Origin: Teratosphaeria epicoccoides
Lineage: Eukaryota; Ascomycota; Dothideomycetes; Mycosphaerellales; Teratosphaeriaceae
Direction: 5' to 3'
Length of the DNA stretch: 64,000 bases
Assembly (NCBI GenBank): GCA_021401465.1
Contig: JADDMT010000001.1
Location: 558,001 to 622,000 of the forward strand
The notes beneath the pieces were generated by a model. That model did no database searches, was not told the DNA's origin, and was given only the letters and a program-made list of their open reading frames with translations. A program made the translations under genes and the position numbers. This document shows, in pieces, positions 42,586-54,267 of the stretch (its first letter is position 1; every line of letters begins with the position of its first letter).

Positions 42586-44905
42586 CTATCTGAACAGTCC
42601 GATCGCCGACTTGAACGTCTGCTGCCCCTTCTCCAGCATGGCCTTCTTTGCCTCAAGGCTGTCGCGCATCTTGGTCGTCGCTTCTGGCTCGGCAGCAATA
42701 AGAGCAATTTCCTCGTCTGTCATGTCAGTGATGAGAACGGGAGAGATGGTTTCGTCAGCCAGATCGCGCAGGAGATAGCGCTCGATTGACTGCTTGGTTA
42801 CAGCGGAAATGAAGTACTTGACCTCCTCCTACACGGTACATCAGCACTTGTCACGATTATGCGTCTTGCAACGTTCGAGTAAAGCTTCTCACCTTGTAGT
42901 AAGCCTCCTGGCTGTCGAGAGCGTCCTCAGCAGACGTCTTGTCCATGTCGAGCTCAAGCAGGGTGTCCATGCCGGTCTTCATGACGTCTGGCTTCAGATA
43001 AACCGTGGATTGATGCTTGTTGTATGCGTTGAGGACATCGACCTCAGCTTGGTGGAGAAGGCTCTCAAATTTCGAGGCATGCTTCTGGTGACGACTCTTC
43101 TGGACGATAGCAGTATATGCTGGATCATAGGTGATGGGATGATGCTTGCAATCGGTAATGATGCGCTCGAGCTCATTCCTCGCACGGGCAAGGCGATCAC
43201 CGAGGGCAGTCTCGACTCTAACAGTCTGCAAGTGCTCCGCAATGTCAGAGCTGACTGAGAAGGTCATTGCAGATGTCACTAAGTCAGCGCAGACGGTGGC
43301 GACACGGTCAATGTGATATGCGGCGATGTCCTTCCAGTTGGAAGACTGCTTCCAGAAGAGCTGACTAATGAGCAGCGGATTGAATGTACCAGGCAGCTCA
43401 CGACCACGAGAGCGAACGAGAATCTTGTGCACGCGAGCAACGGCATCTGCCCGACTGACAAACTCCTGCGTCGCAGAAAACTGATCATAGCCTTCGTCGA
43501 GCTCCGGCTCGCTTACAGCTGCTGGCTTCGAATCGTCACCCTGCTCGTCCTCCGATGGCTCAACGACCTGACTGTGGCCATACTGACGCATGGTCTTGGC
43601 GAACTGCACATTGAGGTTTTGCACGACAGCACGAAGGTGGCGCATGTTCGCCCCGTGGTCCACGGCAGCGTCTGGGTCAATGTCACCGAAGAAATCGTGC
43701 TCGTATTGACCGTTGACAGCAGCCTTAACGATATCTTGGTACATGCTGCTGATACCCATCATGAAGCGACGCTGCTCACCAGGCGTCGAGCGCTTTTCAC
43801 CTAACTGCTTCAGATCGTGACAAACTTGGCGGTGCTTCTCGTTGAGTTCCATTTGCAGAGCAGGTAGCTCCTTCTGCAAGTGCTTGTACAACACACTGCT
43901 GAGGCGAGTACGCAATGCCTCGATCCCAACGTTTTCTCTTGACAAGTCACGGTAGCGACCTTGTGAGAAGAAGATATCCTCGGCAGCGTTGCGCTCCCCA
44001 AACGACTTCGACGCCTCCTTATCGGAACGGTTCTTGAGCATATGCCAGCCAAGCTCGAAGAAGATGTCCTTGTTCTCAGCCAGCTCAATCCAGGATTGCT
44101 CGTTCTCGGAGCCTGCCTCCAAGAAGTCGGGTTTGGTGATGATCCCGATGGTGCGCTGGCCTTTCGGATCGACGTTTCTGCACTTCTTCAAGATGACTTG
44201 GTTGGCGTAGTCGTTCTTGGCCGAGACCACAGCCATGATGATCGTGCGCTTGTTCGAGATGTACTCATCGACGAGAGCACGAATCAATTCTACGTCTTCC
44301 TTAGTCTGCATCTTATTCTCGGAGTGAATGAGACCAGGCAGGTCGACGAGTGTAAGATGCGGACGACCGGGTCCTTCGATCTCGATGCGTAGCACATCGC
44401 GCGAGAAGGCACGAGTAGCTCCAGTGCCCCCAACATCACCGCCGCCAAGACCCATCAATTCTGTCGCCTTCTCCATCAAAACCGGGAGCTGGGTAAAGTC
44501 TTCGATCGAGTCTTTGAATTCCTCCAATCTCTTCTTCTCATGATCGGCACGGACTTTGTCCGGAATGATGCTGGTCTTGATTGAAGAGGTATTTGCACGT
44601 CTCAAGATGATCTCCGTGGCGAAGCGAGTGCATAGATTCTCCTTGCGAGGAAAGGGAATCTCAGTGATTGCCTCAAGAACGGAGCTCTTACCAGAGGACT
44701 GATCTCCAGAAACAACCAGCTGGGGGAGGTGAATGATACCGCTGAGTCCGCTGCGACGAAGCTTGTCAACGACGTCCATGACCTTACGGGACTCCTTGCT
44801 TTGAAGGCCTTCCAGAGAAAAGGTTTGGATGGTCTTGGCTGCTTCTCCAGTGGAGCCATTGCTGGCTGTGATATCGTCAGGTTCGGGCATGCCGTCTGCG
44901 CCCAT
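42586..44905 (-). CDS. fungal dynamin/Mx-like large GTPase
   Basis: Exons 44905..42893 and 42828..42586 (64-bp intron, GTGAGA...TGTAG, phase 0) give 751 residues. The GTPase domain shows G1 GDQSSGKSS (67-75), G3 VDLPGLIHSENK and G4 TKPDFLE. The switch-1 region NLCTRFATEI lies between. The helical middle/stalk region follows. The GTPase effector domain is completed only by exon 2 (EEVKYFISAVTKQSIERYLL, RDLADETISPVLITDMTDEE, ALIAAEPEATTKMRDSLEAK). No PH or transmembrane domain and no proline-rich tail are seen. This separates it from classical dynamin and from Mgm1, and it lacks the typical Vps1/Dnm1 start. It resembles the fungal group often annotated Mx-like, whose roles are largely unknown; membrane remodelling is inferred from the fold. 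Confidence 0.9.
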
Positions 44906-46430
44906 CTTTGTGATCCTTATGGTGATATCACGTCGTCCAGAAGTCCAGAAGTCGTCCAGAAGTCGTCCGGTTCCGCGAGCAAGCTATCAACGCCGAACAA
45001 TCTCGTATCTGCAGTGAATTAGATAGAGAGAGCAGGAAGTGCAGGTCAAGCTATACTGTCATTTGCCTAGCAAACGGGAGCTCAAGCTTACCTCTTGTCG
45101 TTTGAGCCACTGCTTTGTTTGAAGACCAAGCGCATCCGCACAGATGCTGCGAACCATGGCGTTTGCCACTGCACATAACCGAACGACATTGTCGCTAATC
45201 CTGCTATGTGCAGTCACTGAGATCTGAAATATGTGAAGCGAAGGAGGCAACGTGAGACATTGACGTGAAGACTTGGCACTTACTTGCAGCTATGAGGATT
45301 CTCTTCACGACTGTGGTATCTCATCTGACTTGAGCCAGATCCAACGGGACAGCGGAGGTTATGAAAATATCCTCTCGTTCCGAATTGACAAATGGATGAT
45401 TGATAGCTGCCGAAATCTGGCAGAGAGCTGTTCACGTGTCGCAAGCATGCGCGTGGTGCGAACTCGCATTGCTGAGTGACGCTTACTTAGCTGCAGGAGG
45501 CGGCCATGCTCGTCAACGCAGATGCCTTGTAGGCGGTCTCGTCAGGGGATGATTATCCAATGTCTCGCTGGAGTCAGAGTGTAGCTCGAGGTGCAGGCCC
45601 GAGACCAAGAAGTCGGGCTCATGTGATTGGTGTACAGTATAGGCCGCCTGCCTGCTTTCCGCTTCGCTGATTGCGAGGGGGGGGCTTGATTTAGAGAATC
45701 GGCTCCTCACGGCGCGAGGAAATGAAAGGCGCTGACCGGCCCACGGACGATAATGTCGCACTGGTGATGGATAGTCAGAAAGACGACAGGTCGTGGATGG
45801 CAAAGTGTCATCTGGTGGTATGGTAGCCGGGCCAACGCATGGCAGAGGCATTCGCGTGCATTATCCTTGCTCACCAATCCAAAAAGCATCCGAGTTCTGC
45901 GCGGGGAAGCTGCTCTTGTGCGGTCAGCCAAGAGATCACGACATCCACCTGCAGCTTCCCGTCTAGGCACAACATTCCCATTGGAGAATGCACGCATCAC
46001 CGCTGTTGGTAATGAAACGGAATACTAGAGATCAAGGGATGGGGAATGGCGCGGTCTCAGATCGACGACGATCAGCATTAGTGACAGGACCGCCTTGGAT
46101 GTGTTGTTGGCCGAAAGCTTAAACAGCTCAACAACAGTTTCCGGTTCGCGGTATTAGTGCTGCAGGAGGTATCGGACTTGGGGTCAGTCTGACCCGATCT
46201 CACCCCATGTATCGTACGTTGAACAAACCAGTCGTCAGGATTCAGCTGAGGCACACTGCTCCGCTACCTCCATAGGTACCACGGTCCCTCCTTCCCAAGC
46301 TCTGTCCCTCTATCGCTGTTCAGCCCAACTTGAACCTACACTTTTGTTTCCCTCGAACATATCTGCCCCACTGAGGAATTCACCGGTTTCCAAGTACCTC
46401 ACAGCAATTCCTCACGATCACCTGGTGAGG
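44906..46430. other. intergenic, about 1.5 kb
   Basis: Divergent region between the dynamin-like gene (-) and the SAP-domain gene (+). Contains a short GTCCAGAA tandem array (44936-44970) and the near-palindrome GGGTCAGTCTGACCC (46181-46195). No gene recognised. Confidence 0.5.
44936..44970. repeat. short GTCCAGAA-type direct repeats
   Basis: The sequence reads GTCGTCCAGAA, GTCCAGAA, GTCGTCCAGAA, GTCGTCC in a row, 31-65 bp upstream of the dynamin-like start codon, probably in its leader or core promoter. Small replication-slippage array; no role shown. Confidence 0.6.
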
Positions 46431-47270
46431 ATGGCAGCATCGAGAGCCCCACAATGGATCGCCCTTCGCAACCTGGCTAGAGGCAGCCATCAGGTTCGCA
46501 GCTTGCACATGACCGGCCCAAATACCTATGCTTCACCCATCCTCGTCAAGGAGCGGCCAGCTCTAAATCTGCCTCGGGACATCGCGGGTCTGCGGAGCGA
46601 GTGCAAGAGAAGGAAGATCGAGACCACTGGCAACAAGCAAGACGTTGGTATCGCGATGGTTGCGTGACTACGCTCATGCTGACAACTTGCAGCTCGTGTC
46701 CCGCATCAATGCGCACGAGCTCACCACCTCTCGCGCCTTCAGCTCTGCCATTCAGCAGTCGAAGCGGCCTGAGGCTGAAGCAGGGGCGCCAGCGACAGTG
46801 CGCCATTTCAACACCAGCCGCTCGCTCAAGGCGAACAATGATAGCTCGACCATCGACTTCGCGTACCTGCCTGATGTCGACCCTGACAATGCCGAGGCGA
46901 GCGAGCTGTTCAGAGTACCAATCATCTCGCACAACTACTCAGCGGAAGCCAGACCTGGCCCTGCAGCTCCTGTCTTTGAGGAAGCTGTGCGTCTCGTGAA
47001 ATCATACTGTACGTACTGACCAAAGCTGACAGCCTCTAGGTTGTCATGAAACCGCAGATCAGCGTGATGTCCGCAGATGCCGTGTTCTTACCCATGGCCG
47101 AGATGAGCGACTCAGGCACCAACATCGACTTTCACGCGATGGCGGATCGGGTCAATGCCAATTTGAAACGCATGAAGGTACCGGTCGAGGAGCAGGCCAG
47201 TGTCATGAAAAGGCTATTCAATGACCTCATTGACGATATGTTGGGCAAGAAGACTCCAGCTGCTTCCTAG
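46431..47270 (+). CDS. AIM34: mitochondrial SAP-domain protein (AIM34-like)
   Basis: Exons 46431..46643, 46693..46986 and 47040..47270 give 245 residues. The introns are 49 bp (GTTGGT...TGCAG) and 53 bp (GTGCGT...TCTAG), both in phase 0. An in-frame ATG at 46344 would add 29 residues; 46431 is preferred because it begins a typical mitochondrial presequence (MAASRAPQWIALRNLARGSH). The SAP motif spans the first junction (LPRDIAGLRSECKRRKIETT then GNKQDLVSRINAHE), which confirms the splice. The middle is low-complexity. The C-terminal block (SGTNIDFHAMADRVNANLKR, MKRLFNDLIDDMLG) is helical. The layout, with presequence, one SAP motif and about 200-250 residues, fits yeast Aim34, whose loss alters mitochondrial inheritance. 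The molecular role is unknown, and the symbol is assigned by architecture only. Confidence 0.8.
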
Positions 47271-47929
47271 GTTCTGCTGTAATGTACTTGTGAGCGTTCG
47301 ATGACATTAGTCGCCTGCGTTGGCGCAAGCCGTAGCCTGTACTGCTGCGCATGAAACATGAGGCCGTGACAAGTCTCATAGCGCGATGTGCTGCAATAGC
47401 AATATCTATTACCTGCTCAGGCCGCTTCGCACAGCATACGAAAGCTGTGGGAGCAGCCACGTCCGCTAATGTGCTACCTGGGGCCCTATAGAATGTTCTA
47501 TGAATCTTCACACTCTACGAGTCAGGTCTCAACGTCCACCGTGCACACGGTTTGCATGAGACAGTTGCAGCTTGAACCGATTTTCAGTTCACCGCTACTT
47601 GCGAGGGCTGTTCGGGCACCAGCAATGACTCGTACTTAAGCAGTACTTCAAGATATGCCCTCAGGCGATCACGCGGACTGTTTGCTCCCTCTGGCGACAG
47701 TTCAAAGATAGGAAAACTGTCAATTGGTTGGACGTTGATGCGCGAGAGCTTCTGGCATGTAGGAGGCCGGCCCATCGTCACGAGCGCTCTCGCCTCACTT
47801 ACGGTGCTCTAAGTGTGTTCTCCAGGTCATGCGTCTCGTCGGTCAGACGTCCTGCTCTGCTGTCCCATGGCGTCTAAGCCGCATGTGCCCAAATGATTGA
47901 AGTACGTGTATATACAGGTCGACTGTGCC
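47271..47929. other. intergenic, about 0.66 kb
   Basis: Between the SAP-domain gene (+) and the disordered-protein gene (-), with one doubtful coding fragment listed separately. Confidence 0.5.
47584..47863 (-). CDS. doubtful small gene or gene fragment
   Basis: The minus strand has a coding-looking stretch FPIFELSPEGANSPRDRLRA then YLEVLLKYESLLVPEQPSQV, ending at 47584. Upstream, another frame reads AGRLTDETHDLENTLRAP, a short amphipathic helix, followed by a GTAAGT donor. Joining them across about 86 bp (acceptor TTGACAG) keeps frame. No start codon or further exon could be placed. It may be a remnant of a larger gene; 47781 is an alternative unspliced start (65 codons). Confidence 0.25.
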
Positions 47930-48685
47930 TCATCCAACATATGTATTCCCAACCAAAGGTCCGACCCACTTCCCTCGCCCTGTGCGAGCACTCTTCATCT
48001 CCAGGTACAATGCCGGATTGATGCCTTTCTTCTTTAATTTCTTCAACTCCGAAGCACTCAACTGGCTCGTGTCGAAGTCTGAGCCAGCCCATGACCCGTC
48101 GTCGTCTTCCCCATCGCCCACACGCGACATCGTATGATGGCTTCCATCGTCCTCCCAGTCTCCTCGCGAGGTTGTGGACGAACGGTCGCTATTGCGCTCT
48201 GATGGTCCCCGCCTCAAGTTATTCGGAAACCGCGAAGTCACGGACGGTGCATCCGCAGGCCCTGAAAGCTGTGGCCGTTTTGTAGGTGTCGCGGAACTGC
48301 TGCTGCTCTCGTCGCGCGAGGGCCGCGGCCGAGTCAGCTCCTTCGAGTAGCGCTGATTTCGCTCATATTCATCTGGTCTTCGTCTCGGCTTCGAGATCAA
48401 TTCGCCTGATTGTCCATCCCATGCAAGCTCCGAAGCACTCGAGTTGATGGACCTTGATGAATCTGTGTTGTCGGACTCCAGCGAAAACCGCGGCTCAGCT
48501 GGCAGTTCTCTATTCGGTTCGTGAAACGCGCTGATGGCTCTCGTAGTCCCTGGCGCAGTACCAGCAGAGTCGTGGAAGATCTTTGCTTTCGAATTCACAC
48601 TCGTAGGCCTGGGCCTGGAGAAGTTGAGAGCTGCGGGCTTCAGTTCGGTGAGGAGATCGCTTCGTTCGTCTGTTGGAGTAGCCAT
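47930..48685 (-). CDS. disordered fungal protein with conserved C-terminus, function unknown
   Basis: Single exon, 251 residues, starting MATPTDERSDLLTELKPAAL. Most of the protein is Ser/Arg/Asp-rich and predicted disordered. The last ~50 residues differ: FDTSQLSASELKKLKKKGIN, then PALYLEMKSARTGRGKWVGP and LVGNTYVG. This end reads like a constrained motif, and I believe it recurs at the C-termini of similarly disordered proteins across Pezizomycotina, which is memory of a pattern and not a search. No enzymatic or nucleic-acid-binding signature is seen. The conserved tail right at the stop suggests a docking peptide. Confidence 0.72.
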   Translation of the reverse strand: MATPTDERSDLLTELKPAALNFSRPRPTSVNSKAKIFHDSAGTAPGTTRAISAFHEPNRELPAEPRFSLESDNTDSSRSINSSASELAWDGQSGELISKPRRRPDEYERNQRYSKELTRPRPSRDESSSSSATPTKRPQLSGPADAPSVTSRFPNNLRRGPSERNSDRSSTTSRGDWEDDGSHHTMSRVGDGEDDDGSWAGSDFDTSQLSASELKKLKKKGINPALYLEMKSARTGRGKWVGPLVGNTYVG

Positions 48686-49522
48686 ATTGATATTGTCCTT
48701 GGCTGATATCGTCTAATTTCTTGTGCATAGATGACAGGCACCATAACCAATGACCAGAACTGGGAGTTCAGTATGTAAAGTGCCGGCTCCCCATTGATCC
48801 AGGTGTCGAAGCTTGGGTCAGGGTCTGCTAGTCTCAAGTGGATGTTCTGGTACGTAAAGGCGACTCCGTCACGGGCCTCTTTGTGGAGTCTGAAACATAT
48901 TAGTGACGCGTTTTGATAGATTCCCACCAGATGACAATATGTGATTGGCTTGACGCCTTGCAAAGTCAATTGTGCAGGTTCGATGGAGTTCGTCGATCTC
49001 CAGCGGACAGGTATCATTATTCAAGGATCGATAACCCTCCGATGCGCCACAAGCCCGGGTCTTCTCCAAACATACGGTAGTCCTTGAGCACTTTATTGAA
49101 CTTTTACGGCCGTGCGCTGAAACTCTTCAAATCTGTGAGACTGTAGATAAGCGAGAAAGTGTGCTGGAAGTGACTTGATCGTACAGCCCACCCAACTCAG
49201 AGCTGAGAGACGAGTCTGATGATGATGGCGCGCTGGTGTATGTAGACACTACTGAAACGGGAGGTCGTTGCTTCCTGAGGCCGTCCATCGTGGGCCATGC
49301 TCCTATATGATCGCACAGGCCAATCAAAGCTGGACCCTAAACTCCGGACACCTTTCCGTCTTCGTGACTAAAATGCAGGAACGCTACGCTAACATCCGCA
49401 AAACATGCAAAACTTGCTGCTCGCCAGTATTGTAAAAATGCCCAGAAATGCCCTCGCTGCACGAGCGATTCAGATTGATCACGTGGGTGGGTGAGCCAGC
49501 CAGCTCCCTGCTGGACGTCGTG
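48686..49522. other. intergenic, about 0.84 kb
   Basis: Between two minus-strand genes; holds the RGS gene 3' end and the promoter of the disordered-protein gene. Only short frames seen. Confidence 0.55.
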
Positions 49523-50782
49523 TTATAGCTCCTCTTGCAGGCCGCCCTGACTCCTCTTCTTGCCTACCTTATTCATTCCACTTAATCTGCCCAACCTCTT
49601 CCACATTCCAGAATCTCGTTTTGGGCTGTGGTCGCTCATTGGTGGGCTCGTCGGTGGTGTCGTTGGACTGTCGTGGATGGGACTGTCTGTGTTCGAGTCA
49701 CCATCATCTGTCATACCCGGGCCACTGCCTGACCCTGATGCAGATTGATTCAGTTCGGAGAAGCCCGCCTGGGACTCTATTGCATTGGCAGACGCTGGTG
49801 AAGACGTTGTTGGCGACAGCTTGACACTAAACCGCGCCCGGTGGAGCGAAGTAGTAAGCGAAGACGGTGCGGACTTCCGGTTTGTGAGCGCTGGCGTGCT
49901 GTGATGATGTGTGTGCGTAGGTGCTGAATGCAGCGGAGGAGAGCTCCGGTTGCTGCGCCCTTTTTTGGAGTAGGATGAATGTTTTCCATGCCGAGCCTTT
50001 GTAAGGCTCTCTTCCGATGTGGCATATGGACACGACTGGACCGTGGGATGCGCGGTCTGCGGATACGCGCTGTTGAGGAATGGCACCAGAACCGATTCTT
50101 CCATTAACTCGTAGATCTTGGCGACTGCTGCATCCAGCTCCTCAGGTGCAGGCGGCAGATCGCGTGGCTTGAGACCCAGTATCGGATCTCGCACATCCGA
50201 AGGCAAGTTCACCTCACGCGAACCATTTGGTTGGATGTAAGCGTCGACCAATCTCTGCCATAACGCTTGAACATACTCTCGATCCTTTGCGGGCGGCAGG
50301 CCATCGCCGGAGGCTCTTGACATCATCTTTTGGAAGTGTTTCCTATAGCGGCCAGCATCCATAGTGAACTCCAATGTTTCCAAGCAGTGGTTGTTTGAGA
50401 GATACGCCATGAATGCTGCCAAAGTCCATGGTACCGGGGACGCGTTGTTCAGGATTTCCTTCAAGTTCGGTCTCCGTGGGCAATAAGGCCCAGAGACGTC
50501 TGTGATATCAGGTATCGCAACGCTTAGTGGTTTTGGCATCGGCATTGCCTGATACTCAGAAGACATCTGCACCGCCTGATCCTCTGAGGACATTGCCTCG
50601 TCGTCGGCGTCCCAGTCCGTCAGCCCTGAGTTCTCCGACTTTCCGGATGAAGAAACAGAGGATCCCGATAGTTGCGAAGACTTCCGCGATACCATTACGC
50701 GAGGGAAAGATTTCCGATCCTGGTGGTGACTGGGCTTGGAAGATGCGAACTTGCTGGCGGCGATACACAGCTGTTGCCGCAA
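49523..50782 (-). CDS. RGS-domain protein (regulator of heterotrimeric G-protein signalling)
   Basis: Accelerates GTP hydrolysis on G-alpha, dampening signals that control growth and sporulation in filamentous fungi. The frame gives 419 residues from 50782 or 390 from the ATG at 50695 (MVSRKSSQLSGS). The true N-terminus is uncertain, since no signature lies before residue ~95. The RGS fold begins with RRPNLKEILNNASPVPWTLA, then AFMAYLSNNHCLETLEFTMD and AGRYRKHFQ. Its second half is LWQRLVDAYIQPNGSREVNL, PSDVRDPILGL and PAPEELDAAVAKIYELMEES, ending in VLVPFLNSAY. The remainder is Ser/Thr/Pro-rich and ends basic (MWKRLGRLSGMNKVGKKR). No DEP, PX or transmembrane domain is visible, so it is one of the short fungal RGS proteins; I cannot assign it to RgsA, B or C. 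A (GT)25 tract lies upstream. Confidence 0.88.
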   Translation of the reverse strand: MRQQLCIAASKFASSKPSHHQDRKSFPRVMVSRKSSQLSGSSVSSSGKSENSGLTDWDADDEAMSSEDQAVQMSSEYQAMPMPKPLSVAIPDITDVSGPYCPRRPNLKEILNNASPVPWTLAAFMAYLSNNHCLETLEFTMDAGRYRKHFQKMMSRASGDGLPPAKDREYVQALWQRLVDAYIQPNGSREVNLPSDVRDPILGLKPRDLPPAPEELDAAVAKIYELMEESVLVPFLNSAYPQTAHPTVQSCPYATSEESLTKARHGKHSSYSKKGRSNRSSPPLHSAPTHTHHHSTPALTNRKSAPSSLTTSLHRARFSVKLSPTTSSPASANAIESQAGFSELNQSASGSGSGPGMTDDGDSNTDSPIHDSPTTPPTSPPMSDHSPKRDSGMWKRLGRLSGMNKVGKKRSQGGLQEEL

Positions 50783-50867
50783 GGGCAGCTGTATAGACGC
50801 CAGCTTGGAGTGCAGTGAGACTCCAGTCTCACGGCCGTGTCTCGTCCAATGTGAATCCCCTTCACAA

Positions 50868-50927
<60 letters not shown>

Positions 50928-53900
50928 GGCAGTTCTCTTATGAGACTCCGATCTAGCCTTGTGGACAGTGGCCGGTGTGGCCTGCCTGAGTGCAGATTGT
51001 TTGCCTGACGCGTTCAACGCGTCTTCCTGCACTTTATCGGCCTCAGTCTGTCGTGGGGTGATGCGGAGAGTCGCAGGTGGTTATCAAGCTCAGAGATGCC
51101 GCACGGATGCTGCGATGTTGTTAATTGCGCCAATATTTGGTTGTCGGAATGGGCTCAAGTGTGCGGCAAGGGACCAGCGGTGCAACGGAACAGCGTTCTT
51201 TCGTTTCCAAGAGACCCAAAGGTGGGTCCAAAATGTGACGACCAAGCTGAGATGATTACTATTACTAACTACCGTGCTTTCGCTAGACCTCGACCAAGTG
51301 CGGACGCCGAAAGCGTGTGAACGAGGCAGCGCCGGCCGGCGCTTCGTGTTTAGCTGAGGGCACAGGCAGAATGCAGTCGCCTTGGTCTTCCGGCGTGGCT
51401 GCGGCACAGATGGCTGAGACAGATGACCGGAGTATTGATGCAAGATCTCCCAGTGCGTTTGTCAGACAGTAGATGGCGTTATCGGCTGACGGCCAAAGAC
51501 CTAGCGGGCGGGATGGCTGATACTAACTCGGAATGGAGTGAAAGAGAAACGAGCGGGTTGGGCATGTAGCAATGGTGTTGAGAAGTAGCAGAGAGACGGC
51601 GACAGGCCTGCACAACTCGTGAGCGGGCCAAAAGCGACAAGCATGGGTAGACTTTACTAGCCAAGAGCCAAAGTGGCGCCAGCGTCCGCAGCCTTCTTCT
51701 CTGGTGCTTCTAGACCAATGAAGAAGTAGTACTTCTGCCCCCGTCCTCACAGATCTGAAAGAGTCTTACTCTCAAAGGACTAGCGCGGATGCACGCCCTG
51801 ACGCCCGACTCGGGCGCCATCAGCAGCTAGTCGTGGGAGGATTCCCACCTTCGGGCGACGCTTATTCGCCGGCCATAAAGAAGCACGCGTTTCGCTTCTG
51901 CACGGCTTCCATTCCTTCGAGAAGAGCACTCCATCCATCCAAAATCGTGGTTGTTGGATGCATGGCAGCATGTACGGTCCCAGCGCGTCTCAGCCTGCCG
52001 GTTTTACATAAACCTCAGCCTGAAGACGGTCACGGACCGACGCGATGCTGGTCTGCTTTGTTTCCCATTCTCACGGCCTAGTGGGAGGCGGCCCCAAAAG
52101 GCGTCATCGCCGATTGACTAGCCCTGCATCATGCTGCTGCTCAGGGCATCGGGGCCCTGTCAACGACAAGGTCTATTCCTAGATCAGTCTCGGGAAAGGG
52201 GAGTCAGTCGCTCCAGCAGCATGGAATGCGCGCTCCACACACAATGTGTGCTCCGAGCGAGGGTCATCATGCACGCCACCATTCATCCTAAACCAGACCC
52301 TTTGCCCCAAGCGCGCCTTGCTGTGGATCATGTCGCACGCGCCACAGCGTCCAATACTGCAGTCGGGCATTGAGCCACCATCCGATCGAACGCGCTGACT
52401 GATCAAGCATGCAGGCGCACAGGAAGTGGGACAGCTATCGCGCAAAAGACAGAAACCGTGACGAAACAAAGGCCCCACTGTGGCCGCCCAACGCCACGCT
52501 ACTGCGGCTCTCTTCCGTAAATTCGAAAAACCTTCTCGAAGCATTCCTCTTTGAACATGGCTGAGGGGCCCTGGGGTGGGATCCTTACCACAACACCGAG
52601 TCTGCTGACATTGCGGAAATATATTCGCGTTTCAATCGATTCGGGTGGCCTGAGAGGCCCACCATGCGGCTAAGTAGACTCCGGACAAGGTTTAGCAATA
52701 GAGTGTATACCTTGATTAGTTGAACCCGCTGACCTGGACTGCTCGTGGGCACTGTCGGCGATATGCTCGGGATACATCACGCAACACTAGGCATGAGACA
52801 TCAGGAGCAATGATGCCTGCATCGGCTGGCAACCCGTTCCGATTCACATTCGTTGAGAACCAGGAAAAATCTGTAGTCCCTGTACAGCCGACCCGGTGCA
52901 TGCGTCCAACGACCGTGAGCCTGCAAAACGGACATGGTCCATGAAGCTGTGCACTAGACATGTGCAGTCTCGGGCCGTTCAATGCCAGAGCAAATGCTCA
53001 TGTTGCGACTGGCCTGCACGTCGGCTGCAGCAAGCTGATGAGCTGGACCACTGAGGACGTAGGATAATAGGTAACACCAGTCTGGACCCGTTGAAACACG
53101 TAGTTGCAGTAGCAGCGACTGTCTACGAATCATTCCACTGCTAGACGCTGTTGAAAGACAGCTACTGTAAGCTACAAGTACCCGTTCTTTCTGCAAAGAC
53201 CCGAGACATCGAGTCGTTCCGGGTGAGCAGGACCATATGAGAGAGGCGACGTGTCGGCCTTGTTCCAGATACAGCGTCCACTCCGGACACATTGGATGTG
53301 TCAAGCAGTCTCCGATTATAGCATTTTACCTACGTAACGCAAGACACGCGGTCCAACTTCTAGTCCGGCTAAGGTGTTTGGCGCTGGATGCTGGAGAATG
53401 ACATGTCTCGTGAGAGGCATAACGTCTCAGTCACCATTGCCAACAGTAGTCGGGCCTACTAATCAACAATTGCAGAAAACTATCTCCAAGGTCGGCAGAC
53501 TATTAAAATCGCCAAACAATGCGCTGAGGGAAGCAAAAGAATTATGGAATCGAGGCACGTTCGCGGGGAACCAGAGCCTGTACTGCGCGTCGAAAATGTT
53601 CACCTTGGCCCGAACGATATAAGCTATAGCGATTGAAGGGGTATCTAGCATCCACACCGCAATCACTAAAATGCCGCAACAACACTCCATGAAGGACCCT
53701 GCAACTCACATCAACCTCACTGCTTCCGCCTCAGTGCATCCACCTCGCTAAGAGTACAAGAGGGATACCGGGAGCTCGAAACCGATTTCACAAGCAAACA
53801 AAGTACACTCCAATGGTCCAGGCGTACAGCAGCAAACATGTTTAGTGCGCGCCGCTCTCGGACTCGCGATGACTGGACCATCCCTTTCCATGCACTTTTG

Positions 53901-54267
53901 ATACTGGTAAATGCCTTGTCCAGACCGGAGTGCCACCCCATTCCAGGACTACATGTGACATGCCAACCTTGCGCAGTACACGGCCGTCAAGGGCGTCCAA
54001 AAAAATATTCGGAGGACTCGAGAGACAAGGTATGCTGTACAGAAACGGGCGCATAAGAAGCTGTGCCGGTCTATTGCAACGCCATCGCTTTCCTCATCGC
54101 CAGATTGCTCCTGAAAGATGCTGTATGTTTACATCGTACATCGCAAATAAAGGGGCCAGGGGCAACGTAGTAGACTTGATTGAGCAAGGTCATCTGGTGT
54201 TATGCTGACATGCGCTCGTCACACGTATTTCGAATGTCGTGCTTCCCAAGTCGGTGGTGAATGTTGC
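50783..54267. other. 3.5-kb gene-poor stretch
   Basis: Between the RGS gene start and the kinase gene stop (both minus strand). No frame exceeds about 120 codons, and none is recognisable. It contains the (GT)25 tract (separate entry). No transposon, tRNA or rRNA signature seen. Confidence 0.5.
50871..50920. repeat. (GT)25 dinucleotide microsatellite
   Basis: Fifty bases of uninterrupted GT, followed by ATGTGTG, 88 bp upstream of the first RGS start codon. Such purity implies recent slippage, so length is likely to vary between strains. Alternating purine-pyrimidine DNA of this kind can form Z-DNA. Confidence 0.97.
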
